DNA of 64,000 bases. Source: Bradyrhizobium sp. AZCC 1719. GTDB taxonomy: Bacteria; Pseudomonadota; Alphaproteobacteria; Rhizobiales; Xanthobacteraceae. The stretch is taken from positions 3,997,001 to 4,061,000 of the forward strand of contig NZ_JAZHRU010000001.1 of assembly GCF_036924525.1 (NCBI RefSeq). Direction: 5' to 3'. The notes under the pieces were generated by a model. It had not been told where the DNA came from. It saw only the letters and a program-made list of their open reading frames with translations, and searched no databases. Below, piece by piece: positions 17,365 through 27,520 of this stretch. Both the position numbers and the translations under genes were made by a program. Positions within the stretch are counted from its first letter, which is position 1. Every line of letters begins with the position of its first letter.

Positions 17365-18249
17365 ATGGAAACGCGGGCGAATTACGTCCTGATCGGAGCC
17401 TTCACGCTGGCGGTGATCGCCGCCGCATTCGGCTTCGTGCTGTGGTTTCAGAGCCTGCACACCACCAAGCAGCGCAGCCCGATACGTATTGTATTCGAAG
17501 GCCCGGCGTCCGGGTTGCGCAACGGCGGCAGCGTCAACTTTAACGGTATTAGAATAGGGGAAGTTGTCTCGGTCAAACTCGACAACCCGCGGCGCGTGGT
17601 CGCACTGGCGATGGTCGAGAACAATGCCCCGATCCGGAAAGACACCCTCGTCGGTCTCGAATTCCAGGGGCTGACCGGCGTCGCGGCGATCTCGCTGAAG
17701 GGCGGCGAGGAGACCGCGCCTGCCGTGCCGCTCGATGAGGACGGCGTGCCGATGCTGACCGCCGACCCGGGCGCGCTCCAGGATGTCACGGAGTCGATCC
17801 GCGCCACGCTGCAGAACGTCAACCGGCTTGTCGCCGACAATCAGGAATCGGTGAAGAACTCGCTGCGAAACCTCGAGACCTTTACGGCTGCGCTCGCGCG
17901 CAACTCCGAGAAGATCGACAACGTCATGCTCAGGGTCGATGGCGTCATGGGCAAGGCCGACAGTCTCATGCTCGGGCTTAACACCATCGCTGGCGGCGCC
18001 GCCGGCGGCGAACTGAATCTCATGGTCAAGTCGATCCGCGAACTGGCCGAGGATTTCGACAAGCGGTCGGGCGCGCTGATGGCCGATGGCCGCCGCACAC
18101 TCTCCGACATCAGCCGCGCCGTGAACAATTTCGACCGCAACCCGACCCGGGTGATCTTCGGGGGAGGCAGCAGCAACAGCCAGGCGGCGGCGCCGCCACC
18201 AGCGCCGGCGGCACCGGCGAGGGCACCGAGCGGGCAGAAGCGGCAGTAG
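17365..18249 (+). CDS. mlaD: MlaD-type MCE substrate-binding protein
   Basis: This 294-residue protein has one N-terminal transmembrane helix (about residues 8-30, YVLIGAFTLAVIAAAFGFV) that anchors it in the inner membrane. The periplasmic MCE domain follows at about residues 38-120, with GPASGLRNGGSVNFNGI and the typical LVGLEFQGLTGVAAISLKGG. The C-terminal half is helical and polar and ends in a Pro/Ala-rich tail. In the Mla system this protein forms a ring that passes lipids between the permease and periplasmic partners. It lies 110 bases after mlaF, separated by a repeat. Rhizobial MCE proteins are usually longer than E. coli MlaD (183 residues), as here. Confidence 0.88.
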   Translation: METRANYVLIGAFTLAVIAAAFGFVLWFQSLHTTKQRSPIRIVFEGPASGLRNGGSVNFNGIRIGEVVSVKLDNPRRVVALAMVENNAPIRKDTLVGLEFQGLTGVAAISLKGGEETAPAVPLDEDGVPMLTADPGALQDVTESIRATLQNVNRLVADNQESVKNSLRNLETFTAALARNSEKIDNVMLRVDGVMGKADSLMLGLNTIAGGAAGGELNLMVKSIRELAEDFDKRSGALMADGRRTLSDISRAVNNFDRNPTRVIFGGGSSNSQAAAPPPAPAAPARAPSGQKRQ

Positions 18250-18303
18250 GCAACGAATGGCTTGCCTCACTTTGTCACCGCCCGCGAAGCTGCGCTTTCG
18301 CCG

Positions 18304-18422
18304 CGTTATTGCGAGCCAACGGGTCGCACGAACGCGCGCCCGATGACAGGCTCCGCGAAGCAATCCATGCCTTCACGTAAGAAAGAATGGATTGCTTCGT
18401 CGCTTTGCGCCTCGCAATGACG
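18304..18422. repeat. Large palindromic intergenic repeat
   Basis: The arms CGTTATTGCGAG (18304) and CTCGCAATGACG (18411-18422) form an outer stem with one mismatch. Inner arms GCGAAGCAATCCAT (18355) and ATGGATTGCTTCGTCGC (18387) form a second. This is the familiar Bradyrhizobium-type interspersed palindrome. It lies between the convergent mlaD and the giant pole-protein gene. Confidence 0.7.
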
Positions 18423-18444
18423 AACATATCCGCATCTTGAACGA

Positions 18445-18472
18445 AAAACGGAGGCCGCGAGGCCTCCGTTTT
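18445..18472 (-). terminator. Terminator of the giant coiled-coil gene
   Basis: A perfect 12-bp stem (18445-18456 with 18461-18472) with the four-base loop GCGA. Read on the minus strand it ends in TTTTTCG, right after the stop codon region of the 1799-residue gene. On the plus strand it also has a T run, so it may serve both directions. Confidence 0.75.
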
Positions 18473-18504
18473 CCATTCGCAATTTGCCACTCGCTATTCG
18501 CTGC

Positions 18505-21500
18505 TTACCCCAGCCGTCCCGCTGCGTGCGCGAGCAGGGTGTAGACCAGCCCGGTCTCCGAGGTGAGGTGGCCGCGCAGCGCCTGTGGTCCGCGATCCTC
18601 GCGTGCAACTTCGTCCAAGAGCCGTTCGAACTCGGCGATATAGCGGTCGACCGTCTGCTTGAAGCTGCGGTCGGCGCGATATTTGCGGGCGACCTCATCG
18701 AACGCCTTCTGGCCGGCCGGCGTGTAGAGGCGTTTGCTGAACGCCTTGCTCTCGCCGCGCTGGTAGCGATCCCACATTTCGGCGGCGAGATTGCGATCCA
18801 TCAGCCGGCCGATGTCGAGCGACAGCGACTCCAGCGGATTGGCCGGGGTCTGCGGCGAGCGGCCACGGGGAGCCTCGCGTCCCGTACCTGCGTCGGTGCG
18901 GTGGAGCAGGTCGGACAGCCATCCGTCGCCGCGTCCGGCATCCTGGCTCACCGGACTGACCGGCGGGGCTTCGGCGCGGCGCGGGGCGGGCATGCCGAGA
19001 TCCGGCGGCGGCAGCGTCGACGCGCTGCCGGCGTCGCGCATCCGCACTTCGTTGCGGCCGCCGGCGGCCGCTGCCATCACGGGCTCTTCCTGGCGTTGCA
19101 CGCTGGCGCGGCCGGAAGTCACGACGTCGAGACCGCGGCCATGATGCGCGACAATCCGGTTGAGCTCGGCAAGCGCCTCGATCTGGTCGACGATCACCTT
19201 GCGCATCTGCGCGGTGTTGTCGGCCGCCTCCTGCGGCATCTCGAGCACGCCGCGGCGCAGCTCGTTGCGTGTCGCCTCGAGCTCCTGATGCATTTCGGCG
19301 GCCATCTGCTTCATGGACTGCACCATTGTAGCGAACTTCTCGGTCGATTGCTTGAACATCGCATCGGTTTCATGCGTGCTCTGCTGGTACAGATCGTTCA
19401 TGGCGTCGAGGGTCTGCTGCCGCTCGTTTTCGGCCGCAGCGCGCACGGCTTCGAACTGGCGGCTAATCGCGGCCGATCCTGCGCCGGCAGTTTCCGCCAC
19501 GACGCGCGCGATATCGCGGGCGCGTTCTTCCGCCGCGGCAAGCGATTCGTCGAGCAGGCCGGTGAAGCGCGACAGCCGCTGGTCGAGGTCGGTTGTGCGC
19601 AGGTCTATGGTAGTCACCAGCGATTCGAGCTGCGACTTGCGGTCGGCGACCGACGTCGAGGTGGAGCGGTTGGCCTGTTCGACCACGCCGGCTGCTTCGA
19701 CCAGCTCCTTGCCGTGCTTTTCGAACTCGATCGACAGCGCGCCGAGATCCTCCAGCGCCTTCGTCGTCTTGGAGTTGAACACGGTCAACTGGTCTTCCAG
19801 CGTCTGGGTCGCGACGCCGTTGCGCGCGGTGACGTCGTTCATCGCGGATACGAAGTCGGCCACGCGGGTCACCAGCGCGCGTTCCAGCGAGTTGAGATTG
19901 TCGTGGGCGCCGGTGAGCACTTCCTGCAGCAGGATGTTGCCTTCACGCAGCCGCTCGAACAGCGCCACCGTGTCGGTGCGCAGGATCTTGCTGGTCTCCT
20001 GCATTTCGGTGACGGCGGCGATCGATACCTGGCGCGACTGGTCGATGGCCGAGCGCGACGCCTGTTCGAGGTCCTTCAGCGACTTGGCCACCGCGCCGGT
20101 GGCGAGGTCGCCTGCGGTGGTAATCGTGCGCGCGACTTCCGAACCGTGGGTCGACATCGATTGCGAGAACGCCTGGCCGCGTATTTCGATCGATTTCAGG
20201 GCGTCGCCGGTGACACGGTCGATGTCTGTCGTCAGTTGCGTGGTCCTGGCGCTGAGCGCCTCGACCAACGAACCGCGGCGGCTGTCGACGATCTGCGCCA
20301 GACGGTCGGTCTGCTGCTGGACGTAGGTCACGATTTCGTCGGTCTTGCCGGTCATCGTCGAGCCGAAATTGCTGCTCGCGGCGAGCACCGAACGTTCGAT
20401 ATCGGCCGAGGTCGATTTGACCTTGGAGCTGACCTCGTTCGTTGCGGCGACCAGCACGCTCTGCGCGTTCTGCGCCGTGGTCTGGATGGTATCGGTCGTG
20501 CTGGCGGTGACGGTGCCGAGCGAACGCTCCATGTCGGCGGCGATCGCCTTGATCTGATTGGCGGCCTCGGCAGAGGTCGCAGAGAACGAGTTCTGGGCTT
20601 CGCGCGCGGTGCCGAGGATGGAGGCCGCGGTGTCGGTGCCGACGGAAGTCAGCGTGCGTTCGACGTCGATCGCCAGCGACTTGACGTGGTTGGCGGCCTC
20701 CGTGGACGCCGTGATCAACGCGTTCTGGGCTTCGCGTGCGCCCGACGTGATCGATTCGGCGGTGGCATTGCCGGCCATCGAGAGCGAACGCTCCATGTCG
20801 GCGGCGAGCGCCTTGACCTGGGTCGATGCGTCGGCTGACGCGTTCATCAGGGTATTCTGGGCCTCGCGGGCGCCTGCCGTGATCGCCTCGGCGGTCGCCG
20901 TTCCGGCGATCGTGAGCGAACGCTGTACGTCGGCCGCAAGCGACTTAACCTGATTGGCGGCCTCGGTGGAGGCGGCAACCAGCGTGCTCTGCGCCTCGCG
21001 GGCACCTGCGGTGACAGCCTCGGCGGTCGCCGTGCCGGCGATCGTGAGCGAACGCTCGACGTCGGCTGCAAGCGACTTGACCTGATTGGCGGCCTCGGTA
21101 GAGGCGGTGACCAACGTGCTCTGTGCTTCACGGGCACCTGCGGTAACGGCTTCAGCGGTTGCCGTCCCGGCGGCCGACAGCGAGCGCTCGACGTCGATGG
21201 CGAGCGACTTGACGTGGCTTGCGGCCTCAGTGGACGCGGTCACCAGCGTGGTCTGCGCCTCGCGCGCGCCGGCGAGAACCGATGCGGCCGTGGCGTCGCC
21301 TGCGGCCGAGAGGGTGCGCTCCACGTCGGCGGCGAGAGATTTGATTTGGGCGGCAGCCTCGGAGGACGCGGACACCAGCGAGGTCTGAGCATCTTTGGCG
21401 CTGGTCAGGATCGAATTGGCCGCGCCGGTGCCCACCGCGGTGAGGGCGGCCTCGACCTCGGCCGAGGTCAGCTTGAGTTGCGCGCCGACATCGGAGGAAA

Positions 21501-23904
21501 CCGTCAGCAGCGCCTGCTGCGCGCTGCGTGCACCGGTCTGGATGGTCTCGGAGGTATTGACCACGAGGTTGGTCAGAGAACGCTCGGCGTCCTCGACATG
21601 CGACTTGATGCCGGAGGACAGCATTTCGGCGCGCGACATCATATCTTCGCTTGCCTGGCGGCCGCTGCTTTCGATCCGGCCGGCCACAGCCTCGATGCGC
21701 GAACCGAGCAGATCCTCAAACTGCGCCACGCGGGTGTCGATGTCGCTGGCGATGGCGCCGACCCTGGTCTCGACGCCGTTGGCAATGTCGCCGACGCGGG
21801 TTTCGATGCCCTGATGAATGTCCTGGAACCGCGCCTGGATGGTGTCGGTCAAATGGGCGCTGCGGCCGTCGATGGTCTCGGTGACGTTGGCAATGCGATG
21901 GTCGACCGCGGCAATCGCCTGTGCGGTGCCCTCGGTCAGCGAGGAGGTGAGCAGGGTGAGCCGCTGGTCGATCGACTGGATCGCCTGCGTCGCGCCATCG
22001 GTCAACGAGGTTGCCAGCGTATTGAGGCGGCCGTCGATGGTTTCGGTGACGGATTTGGCGCGGGTGTCGAAGGTGGTTTCCAGCGATTTCAGGCGGCCGT
22101 CGATGGTCTCGTCGAACGACTTGATCTTGTTGTCGAGCGAAGCGTCGAGACTGTTGACCCGGGTGCCGAGCTGGGTTTCGAACTGCAGCAGCCGCTGATC
22201 GAGCGAAGCGGTGATCTCGCCGCTGTTCGAGACCAGGCGGGTGTCGAAGGTGTCGACATAGTTCTTCAGGTTGTCTGATATCTCCTGGGTCCGCTGGCCC
22301 ATGCGCTCGACGATGTCGCCGCCAAAGGTCTTGACGGTGCGATCGAACTCGGAGATGTGCCGCGTGATCAGCGCGCCCAGCGTGCCGCTGTCACGGGCGA
22401 ACTTTTCCGAAAGCTCCGAGCCCTGGTTCTTCACCAGCTCGTCGAAGGCGCTCATCTGCAGGGCGAGGCTGTCGTGCGCGTTCTCGGTCTGGCTGATCAC
22501 CTTGGCGACCAGCGTGTTCACGGTCACGTCCAGCGCGTCACTGGCCTTGTCGCCGGAGGTGAGAATGCGGCTCGCGAGGCGGTTGCCGGCGTCGTCGATC
22601 TTGCTGACGAGATCACCTGAGCGCAGCTCGAGTTCGAGCAAGAGCGAATCGGAGGAATTCTTCAGGGAGTCGTGGACCTGCTCGGTGCGGTCCGAGATGC
22701 CGTCGACGATGGTCGAGGAGCGCTGCTCGAATTCGCTGGTGATGCGATCGAGGCGCTCGTTCAGCATCTCATGGACGCGATCGGCCAGATCGACGAACTC
22801 GTCATGGACGTGCCCGGTCTTGAAGTTGAGGCTGGTGGTCAGCCGCTCGGAAGCGTCGAGCACGGCACGCGTGGTCTCGGCGCTGGCTTCTTCCAGACGA
22901 TCGAGCAGGTCGCCGCCGCGCTCGCCAAGCGCGAGGATCATGTTGTCGCCGGCATGGCTCAACGCGCTCGTGATGTGCTGGCCGCGCTCTTCCAGTGCGC
23001 CGGTGATGCTTTTTGCGACCTCGTCGACGCGTGAGGCGATCGCGTCCGAGATCAGCGCGATGTCGTGGCGCAAGTCGATCTGGACGCCGGAGATGGCGCT
23101 GCGAACCTGCTCGGCCTGGCCGACCAGATTGTCGCGCTGATGGGCGATGTCCTGCAGCAGCGCGCGAATGCGCACTTCGTTATCGCTATAGGCGCGCTCC
23201 AGCGCTGCGACTTCATTGGCGACCAGCGTTTCCAGCTCGCCGGCGCGCGCGATCGCGCGCTCGACGCCGTCGCCCATCGCGGCGACTTCACGGCGGATTG
23301 CCTGACCGACCGTCACCATCGAATCGGCGGCGGCCCCCTCGGGCTCGGAGAAGCGGATCGCGACCTGCGCCATCGACTGCGCGATCATCCGCATTTCCTG
23401 GCCGCGCCAGGCAAGGCTGGCGAGGAAATAGAACAAGAGCACCGGCGCAAAGAACAACGCCGCAAGCCCGGCGAGCACCAGCACGCCGCCGCTCTGTCCG
23501 ATCGCCGCCTGCAGCGAGGGCAGGAAGCTGGCGGTCAGAAGGGCGCAACCGAGCACCCAGACGCCGCCAAACACGGTGGCAAGCGTGTAGACGCTGCGGG
23601 CAGGATGGTTCTTCTGGATCGCCTGCAGAATCTGTCCGATGGTTTCGCGATCGTCGTTGGCGGCGCGACGGGGGCCGCGCGGCTCGTCGATCGAATCAAA
23701 CGCCGGCCGCTCGGCGCCGGCGCGCGTGTCGAACTGCGTTTCTGAATAGGCCGGCGCGGCGGAGGGCATGATCGGCGGCGTGAGTTCGCCGCTGATCGAA
23801 TTTCGGCTGGTATCGATGGGCGTGTCGCTGATGTTGAGCGCTTCCTGAATAGCGGAGAGCGCGACTTCAGTGGGATCTTTGACCTTCTTGGGATTGTTCG
23901 CCAT
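18505..23904 (-). CDS. Giant membrane-anchored coiled-coil protein, growth-pole-ring (GPR/RgsE)/TipN-like
   Basis: This is a 1799-residue protein. The first 100 residues are polar and probably cytoplasmic. Two hydrophobic helices follow at about 105-127 and 140-166. Nearly all the rest is helical coiled coil resembling apolipoprotein A1/A4/E repeats. Residues about 782-1175 contain nine tandem 44-residue repeats with the core AREAQ, STEAAN, VKSLAADVERSL. The final 150 residues form a distinct, more conserved-looking domain (YTPAGQKAFDEVARKY). This architecture matches the Agrobacterium growth pole ring protein GPR and S. meliloti RgsE, relatives of Caulobacter TipN, which organise polar growth. 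The assignment rests on architecture, not alignment. A CtrA-type site lies upstream, and an Hpt gene is divergent. Confidence 0.65.
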   Translation of the reverse strand: MANNPKKVKDPTEVALSAIQEALNISDTPIDTSRNSISGELTPPIMPSAAPAYSETQFDTRAGAERPAFDSIDEPRGPRRAANDDRETIGQILQAIQKNHPARSVYTLATVFGGVWVLGCALLTASFLPSLQAAIGQSGGVLVLAGLAALFFAPVLLFYFLASLAWRGQEMRMIAQSMAQVAIRFSEPEGAAADSMVTVGQAIRREVAAMGDGVERAIARAGELETLVANEVAALERAYSDNEVRIRALLQDIAHQRDNLVGQAEQVRSAISGVQIDLRHDIALISDAIASRVDEVAKSITGALEERGQHITSALSHAGDNMILALGERGGDLLDRLEEASAETTRAVLDASERLTTSLNFKTGHVHDEFVDLADRVHEMLNERLDRITSEFEQRSSTIVDGISDRTEQVHDSLKNSSDSLLLELELRSGDLVSKIDDAGNRLASRILTSGDKASDALDVTVNTLVAKVISQTENAHDSLALQMSAFDELVKNQGSELSEKFARDSGTLGALITRHISEFDRTVKTFGGDIVERMGQRTQEISDNLKNYVDTFDTRLVSNSGEITASLDQRLLQFETQLGTRVNSLDASLDNKIKSFDETIDGRLKSLETTFDTRAKSVTETIDGRLNTLATSLTDGATQAIQSIDQRLTLLTSSLTEGTAQAIAAVDHRIANVTETIDGRSAHLTDTIQARFQDIHQGIETRVGDIANGVETRVGAIASDIDTRVAQFEDLLGSRIEAVAGRIESSGRQASEDMMSRAEMLSSGIKSHVEDAERSLTNLVVNTSETIQTGARSAQQALLTVSSDVGAQLKLTSAEVEAALTAVGTGAANSILTSAKDAQTSLVSASSEAAAQIKSLAADVERTLSAAGDATAASVLAGAREAQTTLVTASTEAASHVKSLAIDVERSLSAAGTATAEAVTAGAREAQSTLVTASTEAANQVKSLAADVERSLTIAGTATAEAVTAGAREAQSTLVAASTEAANQVKSLAADVQRSLTIAGTATAEAITAGAREAQNTLMNASADASTQVKALAADMERSLSMAGNATAESITSGAREAQNALITASTEAANHVKSLAIDVERTLTSVGTDTAASILGTAREAQNSFSATSAEAANQIKAIAADMERSLGTVTASTTDTIQTTAQNAQSVLVAATNEVSSKVKSTSADIERSVLAASSNFGSTMTGKTDEIVTYVQQQTDRLAQIVDSRRGSLVEALSARTTQLTTDIDRVTGDALKSIEIRGQAFSQSMSTHGSEVARTITTAGDLATGAVAKSLKDLEQASRSAIDQSRQVSIAAVTEMQETSKILRTDTVALFERLREGNILLQEVLTGAHDNLNSLERALVTRVADFVSAMNDVTARNGVATQTLEDQLTVFNSKTTKALEDLGALSIEFEKHGKELVEAAGVVEQANRSTSTSVADRKSQLESLVTTIDLRTTDLDQRLSRFTGLLDESLAAAEERARDIARVVAETAGAGSAAISRQFEAVRAAAENERQQTLDAMNDLYQQSTHETDAMFKQSTEKFATMVQSMKQMAAEMHQELEATRNELRRGVLEMPQEAADNTAQMRKVIVDQIEALAELNRIVAHHGRGLDVVTSGRASVQRQEEPVMAAAAGGRNEVRMRDAGSASTLPPPDLGMPAPRRAEAPPVSPVSQDAGRGDGWLSDLLHRTDAGTGREAPRGRSPQTPANPLESLSLDIGRLMDRNLAAEMWDRYQRGESKAFSKRLYTPAGQKAFDEVARKYRADRSFKQTVDRYIAEFERLLDEVAREDRGPQALRGHLTSETGLVYTLLAHAAGRLG
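20380..21568 (-). repeat. Nine tandem 132-bp (44-residue) repeats within the coiled-coil gene
   Basis: Equivalent bases recur exactly every 132 bp; for example GCCTCGGCGGTCGCCGT begins at 20885 and again at 21017. Each unit encodes 44 residues, that is four 11-residue turns, as in hendecad coiled coils. Central units are almost identical and outer ones diverged, which suggests growth by recombination from the middle. Confidence 0.8.
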
Positions 23905-24289
23905 GTGCAGTCCGAGCCCTCTTAAACTTACGCATCCGGCCGCTCTGGCAAAAATGCCCCCGCAAGCTCGAAGCCGGATTCATAATCCCCCGCGGACCGC
24001 AAGCATGCCCGCCGGCAGCTTGTCCGCTCATCCGCGAACATCCTATTGGTTGAGCGATACGAATGAAATGGCCGTGATTAAGACTTTCTTAATCATCGTT
24101 AACAGCTTTGTTCCTTAAGGCCCTAAGGATACACAGTTTTTTGGAACCGAATCTGGGATCAGGGCAGATTGTCGGCAAAAACAAGGCAAAGTTGCGGCGT
24201 ATTCCGAGAACGTTCCGTTAACTCCTGTCGTGATTGGCTGGCCAAAATGCCCTCCGAGAATCACGCGGCGGGGCGATCCGGACCTTGCC
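23905..24289. other. Divergent regulatory region between pole protein and Hpt gene
   Basis: This 385-base gap carries no supported gene; a short plus-strand frame inside it (23870-24118) overlaps the coding start of the giant gene and looks like chance. It becomes markedly AT-rich around 24060-24150, where a CtrA-type box and further TTAA half sites (24099-24102, 24115-24118) occur, so both promoters probably lie there. Confidence 0.5.
24078..24092. promoter_or_regulatory. Candidate CtrA binding site (TTAA-N7-TTAA)
   Basis: TTAAGACTTTCTTAA is an exact match to the alphaproteobacterial CtrA consensus TTAA-N7-TTAA. It lies 174 bases upstream of the giant pole-protein gene and 198 bases upstream of the Hpt gene, in an AT-rich island of an otherwise GC-rich gap. 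It supports cell-cycle control of one or both genes; direction is not decided. Confidence 0.5.
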
Positions 24290-24703
24290 ATGTCGCTTCA
24301 TCTCGAACGGGTAGAATGGATGCCATCGCCACCGCTGGTTCCCGGCGACGGGCCGATCGATTTCGAACATCTCGACCGCATGACGTTCGGCGATGCTGGC
24401 CTCGAGCGGGAGGTCTTGACGATGTTCTCGGCCCAATCGGCAAGACTGCTGCACAGGCTCGCCGCCATGCCTGCTGATGCCGGCGCGCTGGCGCACACGC
24501 TCAAGGGTTCGGCCCGTGCGATCGGCGCGTTTGCGGTCGCCGACGCCGCAGCCCGGCTGGAGGCGGCAATCGGTGGTGGCTCCGACGCATCAGCGCCGCT
24601 CGCCGACCTGGGCGAGGCGGTTGAGCAGGCGCGGGCAGCGATCAAAGCGGTTCTGCATCGTTCCGGAACGGAAAGCGGTCCGGAACGGCCAAAATCCCGG
24701 TAA
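24290..24703 (+). CDS. Hpt (histidine phosphotransfer) domain protein
   Basis: This 137-residue protein is essentially one Hpt domain. The phosphoacceptor His69 lies in the conserved [13 protein letters not shown] motif, flanked by the expected helices ([20 protein letters not shown] before, [13 protein letters not shown] after). Hpt proteins relay phosphate between response-regulator receiver domains in the cytoplasm. The ATG at 24290 is chosen because an earlier in-frame start at 24230 adds an unlikely Arg/Pro-rich stretch. It is divergent from the giant pole-protein gene with a CtrA-type site between, which hints at a link to cell-cycle or polarity signalling. In alphaproteobacteria the CtrA phosphorelay uses ChpT, which is different from a simple Hpt, so the partner kinase is unknown. 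Confidence 0.85.
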   Translation: MSLHLERVEWMPSPPLVPGDGPIDFEHLDRMTFGDAGLEREVLTMFSAQSARLLHRLAAMPADAGALAHTLKGSARAIGAFAVADAAARLEAAIGGGSDASAPLADLGEAVEQARAAIKAVLHRSGTESGPERPKSR

Positions 24704-24798
24704 AATGCTGCCTCAGGTTTTCGTCCCGACCGCTGGCGCTGTGCGGATCGACCCGTTATAGGACTGCCGGGACTCCTATTCCGGCAGCACGAGCGATC

Positions 24799-25119
24799 AT
24801 GGCCAAAATCCACTTTATCGACCACACGGGCGAAAAACGAACCATCGAAGTCGAGAACGGCGCGACCGTGATGGAAGCCGCGATCCGCAACGCCATTCCA
24901 GGCATCGAAGCCGAATGCGGCGGAGCCTGCGCCTGCGCAACCTGTCACGTCTATGTCGACGAAGCCTGGCGCGAGAAGGTCGGTGCACCTACTCCGATGG
25001 AAGAAGACATGCTGGATTTCGGTTTCGACGTGCGGCCGAATTCGCGCCTGTCATGCCAGATCAAGGTGAGCGACGACCTCGACGGCCTCGTGGTGTCGAC
25101 GCCGGAACGGCAAGCCTGA
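24799..25119 (+). CDS. 2Fe-2S ferredoxin (adrenodoxin/FdVI type)
   Basis: The 106-residue protein is a vertebrate-adrenodoxin-like 2Fe-2S ferredoxin. The cluster ligands are Cys40, Cys46, Cys49 and Cys86 (spacing Cx5Cx2C then a distant C in RLSCQIKV); an additional Cys44 lies inside the loop. The N terminus [21 protein letters not shown] is typical of FdxB/FdVI. Such proteins donate electrons to cytochrome P450s, oxygenases or iron-sulfur assembly. About 640 bases downstream on the same strand lies a ferredoxin-NADP reductase gene, with a thioesterase gene on the opposite strand between them, so the pair may form a short electron chain. Confidence 0.92.
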   Translation: MAKIHFIDHTGEKRTIEVENGATVMEAAIRNAIPGIEAECGGACACATCHVYVDEAWREKVGAPTPMEEDMLDFGFDVRPNSRLSCQIKVSDDLDGLVVSTPERQA

Positions 25120-25144
25120 ACTCCGGAAGACGTCGCCGCGAGCG

Positions 25145-25600
25145 TCATGTCGGCTTTGCTCCGCGGCGAATCCAGCGCTGAAAATTGGCCAGTATGTCCG
25201 GCGTCAATGGCGTTGGCTGGCGCGTAGCTTCGTCAAGCAGCACCGAAACCGATTGCGCCGATGCAACGCATTTGCCTTCGGAGAAAACCACCTGATCGAA
25301 GGTGACCGAAGTTCGGCCGAACTTGACGACGCCCAGTCCCATTTCGATCGTACCAGGCCAGCGCAATTCAGCGCGGAAATGCATGTCGAGCCGGACCATG
25401 ATCCAGGTGACGCCGTCCGGCATCAGCCCGTAGCTGCGGTCCTTCATCAGCGTGACGCGGCCGGTTTCGAAATAGGTCGCGTAGACTGCGTTGTTGACGT
25501 GCTGGTTGGGGTCGAGGTCGGCAAATCTCACATTGTCCGACAAGCGGTACGGAAAATCCTCCAGACGCGGGGTCGCGTCGGGACGCAAGTGGGCATTCAC
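25145..25600 (-). CDS. Acyl-CoA thioesterase (hotdog fold, YbgC/4HBT type)
   Basis: The 151-residue protein is a single hotdog domain. The family signature FADLDPNQHVNNAVYATYFETGR is at about residues 26-48, with the catalytic Asp in DLDPNQHVNN. A later stretch LRWPGTIEMGLGVVKFGRTSV forms the central beta strands. The protein probably hydrolyses acyl-CoA or 4-hydroxybenzoyl-CoA-like thioesters in the cytoplasm; substrate specificity cannot be read from the sequence. The ATG at 25600 gives the MNAHLRPDATPRLEDFPYRL start. The gene is convergent with the ferredoxin and divergent from the reductase gene. Confidence 0.85.
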   Translation of the reverse strand: MNAHLRPDATPRLEDFPYRLSDNVRFADLDPNQHVNNAVYATYFETGRVTLMKDRSYGLMPDGVTWIMVRLDMHFRAELRWPGTIEMGLGVVKFGRTSVTFDQVVFSEGKCVASAQSVSVLLDEATRQPTPLTPDILANFQRWIRRGAKPT

Positions 25601-25649
25601 GGGGCCATCTCCGAAAGTCTCATTTCCTTACAGCCCACTTGTCGAGTGA

Positions 25650-26786
<1,137 letters not shown>

Positions 26787-26905
26787 TTCCCAAAAAATGA
26801 CGGTTGGGCTCGCGGAGCTTTGTCGGGGCGCGCGGCGATCATCGCTGGAGCCGTCCGCGAAATGGCCTTAGTCTGCGGCCATTCCTTTAGCGAACGGATC
26901 AGGTG

Positions 26906-27520
26906 ATGACGATGCGCAAGCTGGCCGGATTTCAACTGATACTCCCGATCGTGATCGGGCTCGCGTTTGCCGCTGAACTCGCCGCGCAGCCGGCGGAACC
27001 TTCTGCTGCCGGGCTGTGGGAGAAGGTCGAGAAGGGCAAGCCGGTCGGATGGTTTCTCGTCGTTGATCGCAATGGCGCCTTCGAGGGCGTGTTCGCCAAG
27101 CTCTTTTCCGAACCTGGCGATGCTCCCAATCCGACCTGCTCGAAATGCACCGACGATCGCAAGGATGCGCCGTGGCTCGGGCTCTCCTTCATCCGCGACA
27201 TGAAGCGCGACGGATTAAAATACGAGAACGGCAACGTGCTCGATCCGCGCGATGGCAAGATCTACAAGGCGAAGATGACGCTCAGTCCCGATGGGCAGAC
27301 GCTGACGATGCGCGGCTATCTCGGCATCTCGCTGCTCGGCAGGGATGAGATCTGGACGCGGCTGCCGGATACGGCGTTGGCGCAAGTCGATCCTGCTGTC
27401 ATCGCAAAATATCTGCCGGCGCATGCCGCGGTCACGAAGCAGCCCGCAGGTTCGGCGAAGGCCCCCGCAGCAGCCAAGAAGACCACGGCGCCAGCACCGG
27501 TTCCTGCACCTGCGCGCTAA
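26906..27520 (+). CDS. Exported DUF2147 protein
   Basis: This 204-residue protein has a signal peptide ([28 protein letters not shown]) and a DUF2147 domain starting near [15 protein letters not shown] and ending near [17 protein letters not shown]. The domain has a lipocalin-like pattern in which a small residue is repeated between beta strands; a CSKC pair sits in the middle. The C-terminal 40 residues are an Ala/Pro/Lys-rich tail. Its role is unknown; relatives are periplasmic and several are induced by stress or found with amidase or membrane genes. Two ATG codons (26906, 26912) are possible; 26906 is used. The last bases overlap the convergent SGNH hydrolase gene by four. Confidence 0.75.
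   Translation: MTMRKLAGFQLILPIVIGLAFAAELAAQPAEPSAAGLWEKVEKGKPVGWFLVVDRNGAFEGVFAKLFSEPGDAPNPTCSKCTDDRKDAPWLGLSFIRDMKRDGLKYENGNVLDPRDGKIYKAKMTLSPDGQTLTMRGYLGISLLGRDEIWTRLPDTALAQVDPAVIAKYLPAHAAVTKQPAGSAKAPAAAKKTTAPAPVPAPAR

Noticed and set aside
18484..20838. 784-residue plus-strand open frame
   Set aside because: It is antisense to the giant coiled-coil gene. The composition (Arg/Gly/Leu/His-rich) mirrors the complementary coding strand of GC-rich repeats, and there is no good start site.
20380..21568. 132-bp repeats as a mobile or satellite array
   Set aside because: They keep the reading frame of the coiled-coil protein throughout and diverge as coding sequence.
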